Assembly (NCBI RefSeq): GCF_020386975.1
Contig: NZ_JABFNK010000005.1
Coordinates: forward strand, 248,001-312,000
From: Thermococcus bergensis
Lineage (GTDB): Archaea > Methanobacteriota_B > Thermococci > Thermococcales > Thermococcaceae
Reading direction: 5' to 3'
Length of the DNA: 64,000 bases
Position numbers and translations under genes: made by a program. Below are positions 28,184-37,190 of this stretch, in pieces; within the stretch, counting starts at the first letter, position 1; each line of letters starts with the position of its first letter. The notes beneath the pieces are model-generated. The model saw only the letters and a list, made by a program, of their open reading frames with translations, made no database searches and was not told the origin of the DNA.

Positions 28184-30151
28184 TTATGAGGAATGACCAA
28201 CAAAAAATGAGAAAGGTTTCAGGGCAATGCCATCTAAATTTCCCAGCAGCACTTCGTCGGGAAGTTTTTTAATAGAACCATAGTTGTCCGAATAGTTTAT
28301 TCCAATCAAAAGTTTTTCATCTCTGTGTGTCCTCTCGTAAAGTAACAGTCCCTCTTGGAATTGTAGTGGTTTGAACGCTCCAATCTGTAGTGCTTTACTG
28401 CTCTTTCTCAGTTTTATCAGCTCTTTGACTACACTTAAAATATCCGAGTCCCACTTCTTGCTGTCCCACTCCATGGGGGCCCTTGAGCGCTCCATAAAAG
28501 GTGCCTCTATATTTTCCATCCCGATTTCATCCCCGTAGTAGATAGAAGGAATCCCTTTGTAGGTGAAAAGGAATACCAATGCACAGAGATATTTTCTCTT
28601 GTCCTCGAGCAAGCTGAGCATTCTATCCACGTCATGGTTGTCCAAAAAGTTATACATTGCATACTCAGCAGGGCCGTAGTATACGCTCAAAAGCTCAAGC
28701 CAGTTCAAGAACTGCTCTGCGTTAATTTCCCTCGTCACAAAAAATCTCAAAATTGCCTCATATAGCGGGTAATTCATGGTTCCATGAAACTTATTGAACA
28801 ACCACAGCCGTGCGTCGTCCATTACTTCCCCAACTAGATAAGCATCACCTGGTAGCGTTTCTTTAATTTCTTTCCATACTTCGGGAGGAACTCCGTGGGC
28901 AACATCTAATCTCCAGCCATCGGCTCCTTTTTTAATCCAGTATTCCATTACATCCTTAATGAACTCTTTTACCTCTTTGCTGTCGTGGTTTAAGCGGGGC
29001 ATCAACCATACAGAATAAAAGCTCTCATAGTTCCATCTGAGAGATTTAAGCCGCTTATACTTTTCATGCCATGGGAGGTCTGAGTATAAAATATCAAGGA
29101 ACCTTTTTGGAGCGACTGGAAACCCGGTTATGCGATAAAAATTCTTATACCTGCTGTTCTTTCCGTTTTTGACTACATCCTGAAAGTAGGGGTGGAAAAA
29201 GCTCGTGTGGTGAAATACTCCATCCAAAACAAGTTTTATGTCTTCTTTTTTCAGCTTTTGCACTAACTTTTCGAAGGCTTTATCTCCTCCAAACTTTTGG
29301 GCGACATGATAATAATCAACTATGTCATATCCGTGATACGTCATTGACTCAAAAATGGGGGTTAAATAGAGAGCATTTACTCCCAGTTCAGTTAGGTACT
29401 CAATTTTCTGGATTACTCCCTCCAAGTCTCCTCCATAATGGGAAATGCTTCCGAGATCAATTCTGCCGTTGGGATCGTTTTCAGGATTTCCGTTAAAGAA
29501 CCGGTCTGGCATTATCTGGTAAAAAACCCTGTTTAAAAGCCATGAAGGCAGGGGGTATTTTTCTTCCTGCTTCCCTAAATCAACATCAAAGTCTCCATAT
29601 TCTAGGGTGTCTTCATCTGTTTGTACTCTAAAGTAGTAGTGTAGGTTCTCTTTTTTTGGGAGTCTTACTTCGAAGTAATCAAAAAGCTCATCGTGGGCTT
29701 TCTTTCTCATTTCCCAGCTTTTCTCTTCCACCAGAAAAACCCTTTTAACGATCCCTTTAAGTGCTCTAAGACGTATATAAGTGTAGTCTCCAAAGGAATA
29801 CAAATATGTGAGTGCAGGGAAATGGTAAATTTCCTCGTCTGAGAAAATTCTCGCTACATTTGCCTCTCTTTCAGCCTTATAAGAGAGCCTTCGAAAGTGC
29901 TTCTTATTCGGGTTTTCAGGGTCAAGCACTTCTTTGCCATCTACTGAGAATGTGTAGTACCAAACTCCTTCAGGAAGCTCTACCCTTATATACCATCTAT
30001 CTCCCTTTTCTTTCATCCTAAAGCTTCCCTCGTTGAATGCATTAAAATTTCCCAGAAGGTATGCATAGGATCCACTTTTAGGTATAGAGAACTCGGTGAT
30101 TCCCACCTTTCCAAGGTACTTATCATCTCTAAATCCGAAAGTTTTATACAT
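28184..30151 (-). CDS. GH13 neopullulanase/cyclomaltodextrinase-type enzyme
   Basis: A 655-residue alpha-amylase-family enzyme. The N-terminal region to about residue 210 is beta-rich (CBM/N-domain-like). The catalytic barrel shows DGVFHH, DGWRLDVAHG (nucleophile Asp), LVGEVMDDAR (acid/base Glu) and FLDNHDVDR (transition-state Asp). There is no signal peptide, so it probably acts on imported maltodextrins or cyclodextrins in the cytoplasm. ATG 30151 follows GAGGTGTTTAAT. It lies just upstream of mdxE and is divergent from the tgr regulator gene. Confidence 0.88.
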   Translation of the reverse strand: MYKTFGFRDDKYLGKVGITEFSIPKSGSYAYLLGNFNAFNEGSFRMKEKGDRWYIRVELPEGVWYYTFSVDGKEVLDPENPNKKHFRRLSYKAEREANVARIFSDEEIYHFPALTYLYSFGDYTYIRLRALKGIVKRVFLVEEKSWEMRKKAHDELFDYFEVRLPKKENLHYYFRVQTDEDTLEYGDFDVDLGKQEEKYPLPSWLLNRVFYQIMPDRFFNGNPENDPNGRIDLGSISHYGGDLEGVIQKIEYLTELGVNALYLTPIFESMTYHGYDIVDYYHVAQKFGGDKAFEKLVQKLKKEDIKLVLDGVFHHTSFFHPYFQDVVKNGKNSRYKNFYRITGFPVAPKRFLDILYSDLPWHEKYKRLKSLRWNYESFYSVWLMPRLNHDSKEVKEFIKDVMEYWIKKGADGWRLDVAHGVPPEVWKEIKETLPGDAYLVGEVMDDARLWLFNKFHGTMNYPLYEAILRFFVTREINAEQFLNWLELLSVYYGPAEYAMYNFLDNHDVDRMLSLLEDKRKYLCALVFLFTYKGIPSIYYGDEIGMENIEAPFMERSRAPMEWDSKKWDSDILSVVKELIKLRKSSKALQIGAFKPLQFQEGLLLYERTHRDEKLLIGINYSDNYGSIKKLPDEVLLGNLDGIALKPFSFFVGHSS

Positions 30152-30174
30152 ATTAAACACCTCTAATGATTAGG

Positions 30175-30191
30175 TATCACTCTTAATGTTT
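30175..30191 (+). promoter_or_regulatory. Weak TGM-like site between GH13 gene and tgr
   Basis: TATCAC-TCTTA-ATGTTT has one perfect TGM half and one poor half (9 of 12 positions). It adjoins TTTAAATTT, which could serve as TATA in either direction. It might give weak Tgr binding or autoregulation; uncertain. Confidence 0.3.
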
Positions 30192-30235
30192 AAATTTTCG
30201 AAAGTGAATATTAAAAGCCTTTAGGAGGAAAAAAC

Positions 30236-31261
30236 ATGAGGGAAGAAGAGATAATTAAAATGCTTCAGAAGCTTGGTTTGACAAAATACGAAAGTTTGGC
30301 ATATATAACTCTTCTAAAGCTCGGAACGAGCAAAGCCACAGACCTTACAAAGGAAAGTGGAATTCCCCACACGAGGATATACGACGTGTTGAGCTCTCTT
30401 CACAGAAAGGGATTTGTGGACATTATGCATGGGACACCGAGAATGTACAAGCCAGTGAATCCAGAAATAGTTTTTGAGAAACTTAAAGAAGAGCTTTTAA
30501 GTGATATAGACTCTGTAAAAAAAGCCCTTCTTGAGCTCTACAAATCGGTCCATGGCGAAGACATACCTGAAATATGGACTATCCACGGATTTGAGAACAC
30601 TTTGGAGAGAGCCGAGTATATAATAAGAAGCGCAAAAAGAGAAGTGCTAATAAACACACCTTTTGAGTTCTTACGGTTACTTAAGGATGAAATTAAAAAG
30701 AGAAAGGATATCATTTTTGTGATTGTAAGTAACTTTGAAGAGATTCCAGACTGGCTTAACAAGGAGAACGTGATTTTAGCTAAGAGTGGAGGGGCTCCAT
30801 GGTTAATGGCAACTTGGATCATAGGGGATGTAGACTACGCGCTCTTTTTCGGAGCACTTCCAAAGGACAGAAGAAAAGAGAAATTCTATTCCTTCTGGGG
30901 CAAATCTCCAAAATTAATCCAGAACTACATGCACTGGTTTTACACAATGTACTTTGACAACAGCGAAGTTATAAAGCCTGTTGACTATGAAAGGGTCAAG
31001 AAGCCTTTTGAAGTAGTTAGTATAAGAACCCTTATAACGATCCTTAAACAGGCAGGGCTTCCAAGAAAGCTAGAGGTCATAGGGCACTTCGTTGATACAA
31101 GAGATGAAGCAACGATAAATGGACAGGTTGTTGATTATGAGTACACATCCCTCACGGCTAATATAACCTTAAGAGATGAGAAGGGGAAAGAATGGAAAGT
31201 TGGAGGACTGGGAAGCTACTTTGAAGACATTGAGGGAGAAAAGTTCATTTTATTAGAATAA
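30236..31261 (+). CDS. tgr: TrmB-family sugar-sensing regulator (TrmBL1/Tgr)
   Basis: A 341-residue TrmB-family transcription factor. Residues 1-80 form the winged helix-turn-helix (TKYESLAYITLL, SGIPHTRIYDVLSSL), followed by a short coiled coil. The C-terminal sugar-binding domain starts with WTIHGFENTLERAEYII. By similarity it is the global regulator of glycolysis/gluconeogenesis genes that binds TGM sequences. The GGAGG ribosome binding site precedes ATG 30236. glgA follows after 19 bp, probably in one transcript. Confidence 0.9.
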   Translation: MREEEIIKMLQKLGLTKYESLAYITLLKLGTSKATDLTKESGIPHTRIYDVLSSLHRKGFVDIMHGTPRMYKPVNPEIVFEKLKEELLSDIDSVKKALLELYKSVHGEDIPEIWTIHGFENTLERAEYIIRSAKREVLINTPFEFLRLLKDEIKKRKDIIFVIVSNFEEIPDWLNKENVILAKSGGAPWLMATWIIGDVDYALFFGALPKDRRKEKFYSFWGKSPKLIQNYMHWFYTMYFDNSEVIKPVDYERVKKPFEVVSIRTLITILKQAGLPRKLEVIGHFVDTRDEATINGQVVDYEYTSLTANITLRDEKGKEWKVGGLGSYFEDIEGEKFILLE

Positions 31262-31280
31262 AAGGAAGGAGGGAGTCGAT

Positions 31281-32648
31281 GTGAAAATACTAATGCTTGG
31301 ATTTGAGTATTTGCCAGTAAAAGTTGGTGGGCTTGCAGAAGCTATCACAAGCATTGCGGAAACTTTAGCAAAGCTCAACAACGAAGTCTGGGTTTTTACA
31401 CCTTCTCATGGTCATATAGACGGAAAAAAACTTCTTGAGTTCGATATAAATGTTTACGGGAGCAAGGAAAGGGTAAGAGTATACGAAAGAATTCAAAACG
31501 GCGTTAGAGTATTTGCCCTAAGCAGCAACTTGCTTGACAACAAAGACGTCTATGGCCCCGGATGGGAGGGAATGCTTGGCAAGGCCGTGCAGTTTGGGAA
31601 GGCAAGTGTTGGTCTGCTGAACTACCTGATAGAGAATGAAGGAAAACCAGACGTATTACATTTCCACGACTGGCATACCGTCTTTGCTGGAGCTTTGATT
31701 AAAAAGTACTTCCAGCTCCCGGCAGTCTTTACAATCCACAGGCTCAATAAATCCAAGGTTCCGGCCCATTACTTCCACGAGGCCCATCTCAGTGAGTGGG
31801 CTCCGTACCCTGATATAGACCCGGAGTATGTGGGTGCTTATATAGCTGATGTAGTGACAACCGTAAGCAAAAGCTATCTCTGGGAGGAGTGGGGCTTTTA
31901 CAAGAACTTTGAAGGAAAAGCCACCTATGTTTACAATGGGATAGCATGCGACTTCTGGAACGAGGAACTGCTGGAGAACAAAGAGCTGCCAAGAGAAGAG
32001 AGAAGAAGAAAGATCCTTGAGAGCTTGGGGCTGAGCGATGGAATTGCTTTCATGTTCATTGGCAGGTTCGATAGGGGACAAAAGGGTGTTGACACGCTTT
32101 TAAGGGCCATTGAGCTCATTGCTCAGAGCTATCCATCTGAGTTCTCGAAGATGCGCTTCATAATAATTGGAAAAGGAGATCCCGAGCTTGAAAGCTGGGC
32201 TCATGCGTTGGGGGCAAAATATCCTGAGAACGTCAAGGTAGTAACTGAAATGCTGAAAAGAGAGTTTACAAGGGAGCTCTACGGCAGTGTTGATTTTGTT
32301 ATAGTGCCTTCCTACTTTGAGCCCTTTGGTCTGGTTCAGATGGAAGCAATGTGCTTGGGAGCAATCCCCATAGGCTCAGCCGTGGGTGGAATAAAGGACA
32401 CAATAATAAGCCTCGATGAAGACGAAGAAAATGCTACCGGATTGCTTGTTCCTCCGAGAGACCCAAATGCTCTTGCTCAGGCAATTCTCAGGATGGCGAA
32501 GATCAGGGAAGAGCAACCGGAGTTGATTGAAAAGATGCGCCAGAACGGAAAGAAGAGAACAACGGTCTTCACGTGGGAAAACGCTTGCAGGAGGTACATG
32601 AGGGCATATAAAAATGACATAGACAAGGCAGTCGAGTTCCTTAGGTAG
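31281..32648 (+). CDS. glgA: Glycogen (starch) synthase, GT5
   Basis: A 455-residue GT-B glycosyltransferase. The N-terminal motif is VKVGGLAEAI, HFHDWHTVF lies in the first domain, and VPSYFEPFGL is the donor-site motif in the second. It makes alpha-1,4-glucan from nucleotide-sugar. The start is GTG 31281 after AAGGAGGGAG. Coupling to tgr puts glycogen storage next to the maltodextrin uptake and degradation genes. The antisense C/D-box sRNA begins where this gene ends. Confidence 0.92.
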   Translation: MKILMLGFEYLPVKVGGLAEAITSIAETLAKLNNEVWVFTPSHGHIDGKKLLEFDINVYGSKERVRVYERIQNGVRVFALSSNLLDNKDVYGPGWEGMLGKAVQFGKASVGLLNYLIENEGKPDVLHFHDWHTVFAGALIKKYFQLPAVFTIHRLNKSKVPAHYFHEAHLSEWAPYPDIDPEYVGAYIADVVTTVSKSYLWEEWGFYKNFEGKATYVYNGIACDFWNEELLENKELPREERRRKILESLGLSDGIAFMFIGRFDRGQKGVDTLLRAIELIAQSYPSEFSKMRFIIIGKGDPELESWAHALGAKYPENVKVVTEMLKREFTRELYGSVDFVIVPSYFEPFGLVQMEAMCLGAIPIGSAVGGIKDTIISLDEDEENATGLLVPPRDPNALAQAILRMAKIREEQPELIEKMRQNGKKRTTVFTWENACRRYMRAYKNDIDKAVEFLR

Positions 32649-32706
32649 GCATCAGCACCGAGATTTGTCCTCACTGCTCGGAAGCGGCCAAGCTCATCAT
32701 CTGCCA
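32647..32706 (-). ncRNA. C/D-box guide sRNA with perfect 12-nt spacings
   Basis: On the - strand: TGGCAG, C box ATGATGA (consensus), 12-nt guide GCTTGGCCGCTT, D' CCGA, linker GCA, C' GTGAGGA, 12-nt guide CAAATCTCGGTG, D CTGA, closing TGCC. Both guides have the ideal 12-nt length and the ends pair (GGCA/TGCC). Targets would contain AAGCGGCCAAGC and CACCGAGATTTG. The 3' end touches the last bases of glgA on the other strand. It shares the GTGGCAGATGA 5' start with the sRNA at 9656-9721. Confidence 0.9.
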
Positions 32707-32727
32707 CAAACCTTTAATTCTTTTTTC

Positions 32728-32738
32728 CTTATAACGTT
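32728..32738 (-). promoter_or_regulatory. TATA box of the second C/D-box sRNA
   Basis: On the - strand ACGTTATAAGG, about 22-30 bp upstream of the predicted RNA 5' end at GTGGCAG. It lies within the 100-bp gap between glgA and the HIT gene. Confidence 0.55.
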
Positions 32739-32749
32739 GAGGTGGAAAC

Positions 32750-33202
32750 ATGAAGTGCCCCTTCTGCAGTCCATCCGAAGAGGTTCTGCTCTATGAAGAC
32801 GAACACATTAGGATTCTCATAGACTCTTTTCCTGCAAACAGGGGACATCTTCTCGTGGTACCAAAGAGACACGTTGAAGATTGGAAGGAGCTCAAAGAGG
32901 AAGAAAAATTTGCCATAATGAGGGGAATAGAGCTGGCAATTGAAAAGCTGGGTGAAGTCCTAAAGCCAGAGGGATTCAACGTTGGGATAAACCTTGGGGA
33001 AGCAGCAGGTCAAACGGTGGCTCATCTTCATGTTCATGTGATACCAAGGTACAGAGGGGACACTAATTTCCCGCGAGGAGGTGTAAGAAAGGCGGTTTTA
33101 AACATTGAAGATGAGAACTTAAGCTTAAAAGAGAAATGGGCTGGAAACAGGCTCACTCAAAAAGAAAAAGAGACATTAAAAAGGCTATTCGCTCACATCT
33201 AA
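32750..33202 (+). CDS. HIT-family nucleotide hydrolase
   Basis: A 150-residue histidine-triad protein: HLHVHVIPRY is the active-site triad and CPFC near the N-terminus is the usual zinc site half. Family members hydrolyse AMP-linked substrates such as dinucleoside polyphosphates. ATG 32750 follows GAGGTGGAAAC. Its 3' end overlaps the convergent MazG-YbaK gene by 18 bp. Confidence 0.9.
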   Translation: MKCPFCSPSEEVLLYEDEHIRILIDSFPANRGHLLVVPKRHVEDWKELKEEEKFAIMRGIELAIEKLGEVLKPEGFNVGINLGEAAGQTVAHLHVHVIPRYRGDTNFPRGGVRKAVLNIEDENLSLKEKWAGNRLTQKEKETLKRLFAHI

Positions 33203-33937
33203 GACCTCAGCCTTCTGGAATTCCACGATTTTCTTTGGACTTAGCCTGCTCAACCTGTCTATCCTTCCTCCTCCGCCGATTACAAACTCCTTTTCCACGA
33301 GTTTCTTGTCAACCACTGTTTTTATAGGGATGCCCACAGGGGGGACTTCACCAACTTTGTAGCCGGTTATCTCTTCCACTTCCTTTGGTTTCGCCATTCT
33401 GACGTTTCCAAAAATGTTTCTTAGCTTCTCCAGGCTCACCTTTGATTTTCCGTCGACTATGACCAAAATGGGCTCGCTTTCATTTACAATAAAAACGAGA
33501 GACTTGATGATGTTTTCGGGACTAACTCCCAGGAGCTTGACAACCTGCTCCACAGTTTTTACTTCTCCTTTTGGTTCTATAATCTCTCCTCCCAGCTCTT
33601 TAACAATCTCTTCCACTCTTATTACATTTGCAGGATATCTCTCCTCATTCTTTTTCAATTTTCTCTCCACGGCTTCGTCAAGGTCGATGTTAAGCTCATG
33701 GGCTAAAAGGGTAAGGTATATTATCACATCAGCCATTTCATCGGCAATTTTTTCCTTTTTCGTGGGGTCTTTAATGCTCTGAAGTATTTCCTCGTTGGTT
33801 TCCCATTGGAAGTGCTCTAGAAGCTCTCCCACCTCAACAGCCAGAGAAATTGCGAGATTTTTTGGAGTATGGTACTTTTTCCAAAGCCTTTCATCCCTAA
33901 ATTTGACAGCCTTCTCTTCGATTTCTTTAAAATTCAT
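33185..33937 (-). CDS. Fusion of MazG-like nucleotide pyrophosphohydrolase and YbaK/ProX deacylase domain
   Basis: A single 250-residue frame with two domains. Residues 1-102 are a MazG/RS21-C6-like all-helical pyrophosphohydrolase, with the acidic motifs EVGELLEHFQWE and EMADVIIYLTLLAHELNID. Residues about 104-250 match a YbaK/ProX aminoacyl-tRNA deacylase fold (VEEIVKELGGE, KSLVFIVN, GYKVGEVPPVG, VIGGGGRIDRL). The junction is KNEERYPANVIRVEE, with no linker. Each half is usually a separate protein. ATG 33937 lies inside the end of the upstream gene (11-bp overlap). Confidence 0.85.
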   Translation of the reverse strand: MNFKEIEEKAVKFRDERLWKKYHTPKNLAISLAVEVGELLEHFQWETNEEILQSIKDPTKKEKIADEMADVIIYLTLLAHELNIDLDEAVERKLKKNEERYPANVIRVEEIVKELGGEIIEPKGEVKTVEQVVKLLGVSPENIIKSLVFIVNESEPILVIVDGKSKVSLEKLRNIFGNVRMAKPKEVEEITGYKVGEVPPVGIPIKTVVDKKLVEKEFVIGGGGRIDRLSRLSPKKIVEFQKAEVLDVSE

Positions 33938-34214
33938 GAGCCTTCATCTCCTTTAGGAGTGTTAGATATCTCAATAGCTCTTCCAGTTCTTCCTTTGAAA
34001 ACTTTTTCTCAGCATATTCCTCAGGGTCAAAAGATGACAGGTAACCCTTTATTTTGTTTAACCTATCTAGTTCGTCCTCCAGCTCAAGAGACCTTTTTGT
34101 AAACTCCCAGGAAGTATGAGGGCTTTCAAAAATCCGCTGCTTGTTGCTGACTATGGCTATCTTTACATTTGCTATCGCTTCGTCAACTAGTTCCAACAGC
34201 TCCTTTATCTTCAT
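33927..34214 (-). CDS. Small helical hypothetical protein, 95 aa
   Basis: A highly charged, helical, coiled-coil-like protein (SWEFTKRSLELEDELDRLNK, FSKEELEELLRYL). No family recognised. It overlaps the MazG-YbaK gene by 11 bp and is likely co-transcribed with it. It is divergent from the small membrane protein gene at 34286. Confidence 0.7.
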   Translation of the reverse strand: MKIKELLELVDEAIANVKIAIVSNKQRIFESPHTSWEFTKRSLELEDELDRLNKIKGYLSSFDPEEYAEKKFSKEELEELLRYLTLLKEMKAHEF

Positions 34215-34285
34215 CTTTCACACCGTTGATAATAACCAAGTAACTTATTTAAAGTTGATTGAAAAAATTAATATGGGGAAGCTCC

Positions 34286-34543
34286 ATGGATTTTGACCTG
34301 TTCATGGAGAGGTATGGCTACAAAATTCTCCTTGGGATAATAGCAGTAGTTATCATTAGCCTTCTCGCAATTCCCATCCTTGGAATTGCAGAATTAATAA
34401 GGATGTATGGGCTCGAAATTGGGCTTATAACCATCATAGTGTCGGCAGTTTATGGTTTTACAGTGTGGAGAAGATTTAATGAGGCACGTGCAGAAGCTCT
34501 TGGGAAGTACTTCTACGACGACAAATGGTATAAAAAAAGGTAG
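34286..34543 (+). CDS. Small membrane protein, 85 aa
   Basis: Two hydrophobic segments (ILLGIIAVVIISLLAIPI and GLITIIVSAVYGFTVW) and a charged C-terminus ending WYKKR. ATG 34286 is preceded by ATGGGGAAGCTCC; an in-frame TTG at 34259 is less likely. No function recognised. Its stop lies 2 bp from the convergent stop of iorA. Confidence 0.65.
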   Translation: MDFDLFMERYGYKILLGIIAVVIISLLAIPILGIAELIRMYGLEIGLITIIVSAVYGFTVWRRFNEARAEALGKYFYDDKWYKKR

Positions 34544-34545
34544 AA

Positions 34546-36426
34546 TCACTTCTTGCTTGGATAAACTATCGCATCGAAGGGACAGAGCTGCTCGCAAAGC
34601 CCGCAACCTGTGCATATTAGCGGATCGATTTTCATCTTCCCTTTTTCCTCCTCAAAGACCAGCGCTGGACAGCCGGTTAGGAGGGCACATGCTTTACATC
34701 CTGTGCACTTCTCCTCAATGACCACCGGTATTTCTCCAATTTCGCCCCTTCTAAGCACTGGAATTATACATTCCCTCTTTGCTATTATTACTGCCGGGCC
34801 TTTAACCTGCATAGCTTCTTTTATAGCCTCCTTAGTGGTTTTTAGATCATATGGATCCACGGTTTTTATGTACTTCACTCCAAGTGCCTTTACGAGTGAT
34901 TCGATATCTATTTCCCTGAATTTCCTTTTAGTTTCACTGCCCCCAGTTCCCGGGTGTGGTTGATGCCCAGTCATTGCAGTTGTTCTGTTGTCAAGTATCA
35001 TAACTAAAACATCAAGATCTTTATAAACAGCATCTACAAGAGGTTGCAATCCATTGTGGAAAAATGTTGAATCTCCTATTGTGGCAATTATCTTCTTGTT
35101 CATCGCTATGCTCTGACCATTTGCGAGGCTTATGCTTGCACCCATAACGTATTCGGTCCATATTGCCTCTAAGGGTGGGAGTAAAGATAAAGCATAGCAT
35201 CCTATATCCCCATGAATTGGAAGTTCATCCTTCTTGAACCCTAGTTCTTTTAGGGCATCAAGCAAAGCTCTATAGGAGCCCCTGTGTGGACAGCCGGGAC
35301 ACATTGTGGGAGGTCTTGAGGGGGCTAGGTTTTCTGCTTCTTCAACTTCTTTTGCCTTTATGTATTCTTCTCTATCCTTGCCGAGGAGCTTCAAGAGGAC
35401 ACTTTTAACCAATCTTGGAGTTAGTTCACCTTCAAGAGGCAGATGTCCGGTGCGTTTTCCATATATTGGAGTTGTTATCCCTTCTTCCTGGGCTACTATT
35501 TTCACTTCCTCCTCCAAAAACGGTGCACCATCTTCCACAACTATTGCTTTTTTAACTCCCTTCAGGAACTCAACGACGAGTCTTCTCGGCAGAGGGTGGG
35601 GTGTTGAGATTTTGAGGATTTTAAATTTCTCATCAAGTTTTGAAACAACTTCTTTCACGTAATTGTAGGGTGCCCCTTCAGCTATAATCCCAATCTCGCC
35701 CTCCCCTTCAATCCAGTTAAAGCTTAAGCCCTCGAATTCAGCTTCAATTTCTTTCAGTGTCTTATTCAACCACCTGTGCCTCTCAAGGTTGCCCTTCATT
35801 GAAGCCCTTACATATCTTTGAATATCCTTTTCAAACTTCGGCTTTCTGTCAAGCTTGACGAATTCTCCTACCTCCACATCGGCAGTTGTGTGGTTTACTC
35901 TCGTGGTTGTCCTGAAAATGACAGGTACTTTGTACTTCTCACTCAGTTCATACGCATATTTTATCAAATCATGGGCTTCCTGAACGTCTGCAGGCTCCAG
36001 AACAGGTAGCAAAGCGAGCTTTCCGTAATACCTGTCGTCCTGCTCCGTTTGAGAAGTATGCGGCCCGGGGTCATCGGCCACTAAAATAACGAGCCCCCCT
36101 TCCACTCCAGAATAGGCGAGGCTCATTAGAGGGTCAGCAGCAACGTTAAGTCCAACACACTTCATCGTTACAAGTGCCCTGAGACCAGCATAAGCAACTC
36201 CCGCGGCTTCTTCAAGTGCCACTTTCTCATTGGGCGCCCATTCGGCGAAGACTTCGGGGTTTAGTCTTGCTATGGTCTCAATAACTTCAGTTGAAGGTGT
36301 TCCGGGATATCCGGTTGCGAATGATACACCACTTTCGAGCGCTCCATATGCAATCGCTTCATTTCCCATGAGAAGCTTTTTAGTTAATGACTTGGCAACT
36401 GTCGGAGAACTTGAGCTAGCTTCCAT
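34546..36426 (-). CDS. iorA: Indolepyruvate ferredoxin oxidoreductase, alpha subunit
   Basis: A 626-residue TPP-dependent 2-oxoacid oxidoreductase subunit that oxidises aryl pyruvates from aromatic amino acids to aryl-acetyl-CoA, reducing ferredoxin. The N-terminal pyrimidine-binding half shows GYPGTPSTEVIE. The TPP motif is GDSTFFHNG...VLVMILDN. The C-terminal ferredoxin domain has two clusters, CTGCKACALLTGCP and CTGCGLCEQLCP. ATG 36426 follows GGTGAGC. The partner iorB is not adjacent in this window, unlike the tandem arrangement I expect in relatives. Confidence 0.94.
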   Translation of the reverse strand: MEASSSSPTVAKSLTKKLLMGNEAIAYGALESGVSFATGYPGTPSTEVIETIARLNPEVFAEWAPNEKVALEEAAGVAYAGLRALVTMKCVGLNVAADPLMSLAYSGVEGGLVILVADDPGPHTSQTEQDDRYYGKLALLPVLEPADVQEAHDLIKYAYELSEKYKVPVIFRTTTRVNHTTADVEVGEFVKLDRKPKFEKDIQRYVRASMKGNLERHRWLNKTLKEIEAEFEGLSFNWIEGEGEIGIIAEGAPYNYVKEVVSKLDEKFKILKISTPHPLPRRLVVEFLKGVKKAIVVEDGAPFLEEEVKIVAQEEGITTPIYGKRTGHLPLEGELTPRLVKSVLLKLLGKDREEYIKAKEVEEAENLAPSRPPTMCPGCPHRGSYRALLDALKELGFKKDELPIHGDIGCYALSLLPPLEAIWTEYVMGASISLANGQSIAMNKKIIATIGDSTFFHNGLQPLVDAVYKDLDVLVMILDNRTTAMTGHQPHPGTGGSETKRKFREIDIESLVKALGVKYIKTVDPYDLKTTKEAIKEAMQVKGPAVIIAKRECIIPVLRRGEIGEIPVVIEEKCTGCKACALLTGCPALVFEEEKGKMKIDPLICTGCGLCEQLCPFDAIVYPSKK

Positions 36427-36504
36427 GCTCACCACCACAATTCCTTGGGTTTTGAACCTATAAAACCTGTAGTTCGAAGAAAAACAAGGAAAATCGAAAA
36501 TTTT

Positions 36505-37185
36505 TTAGATTTTGGCCTCAAAAACCATAAACATTCTCGCTACGGGGTTTGGATAAATTTCCCAGTCAGTATCAATTTTTTCTATTGGTATCTCTCCGTA
36601 GAGACCCCCTTCCCTTGGGTCGAGGCTCTTTCCTACTATTTTGTTTTCGGTTATTTCAACTGTCATGTAGCGTGGAAGCCCTATCCGTACAAAGCCTTCT
36701 TTCATTGCATATTCAATTCCCCACTTTACGGAGTAAATTCCCGCGTAAAGCTCGGCTATTCTTACGGCAACGCTTTCTTTTCCTATAGCCAGGATCTCAA
36801 TTCCGGTTTCTTCCCAAAATCTCTTTGCCAACGGCTGCAGATCTTTGCTTAACTCGTGCCATATGGCTTTTCCTCTATCGGAAATTCTCAGCGCATCTAT
36901 AGTTGGATCATCCAGTTTTCTAACTTCTATTCCCCCAAGGCTGGAGTCTAGGTGGATAACATCGGGCTTTACTTTTCTTGCAAGCTTTAATCCCAGAAGA
37001 GCTTCATCCTTCAGTGCCGTCCTTCCGCTGAGGTCATAGTCAAAAGGATTGGAGTACTTCACAATGCTCAGCGTTGCTGTTCTGTATGGTTTCTCCACCA
37101 AAACAGCTGCAGTTGCTATTAGACCAATTGGATTGTAGTTTTCATCTAATACCGCTCCTCCAGTATCTGCAGAGACTATCCTCAT
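36505..37185 (-). CDS. DUF4152-family protein
   Basis: A 226-residue archaeal protein starting MRIVSADTGGAVLDEN, which resembles DUF4152. An RNase H-like or DPH-type role has not been shown as far as I know. ATG 37185 is preceded by AAAAGGTGAGAAAT, where the TGA of dph6 is embedded in the ribosome binding site. Probably co-transcribed with dph6. Confidence 0.72.
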   Translation of the reverse strand: MRIVSADTGGAVLDENYNPIGLIATAAVLVEKPYRTATLSIVKYSNPFDYDLSGRTALKDEALLGLKLARKVKPDVIHLDSSLGGIEVRKLDDPTIDALRISDRGKAIWHELSKDLQPLAKRFWEETGIEILAIGKESVAVRIAELYAGIYSVKWGIEYAMKEGFVRIGLPRYMTVEITENKIVGKSLDPREGGLYGEIPIEKIDTDWEIYPNPVARMFMVFEAKI

Positions 37186-37190
37186 ATTTC

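Noticed and set aside
32477-32707. 76-codon open frame on the - strand starting MADDELG
   Set aside because: Same artefact: the start is the C box of the sRNA and the body is antisense to glgA.
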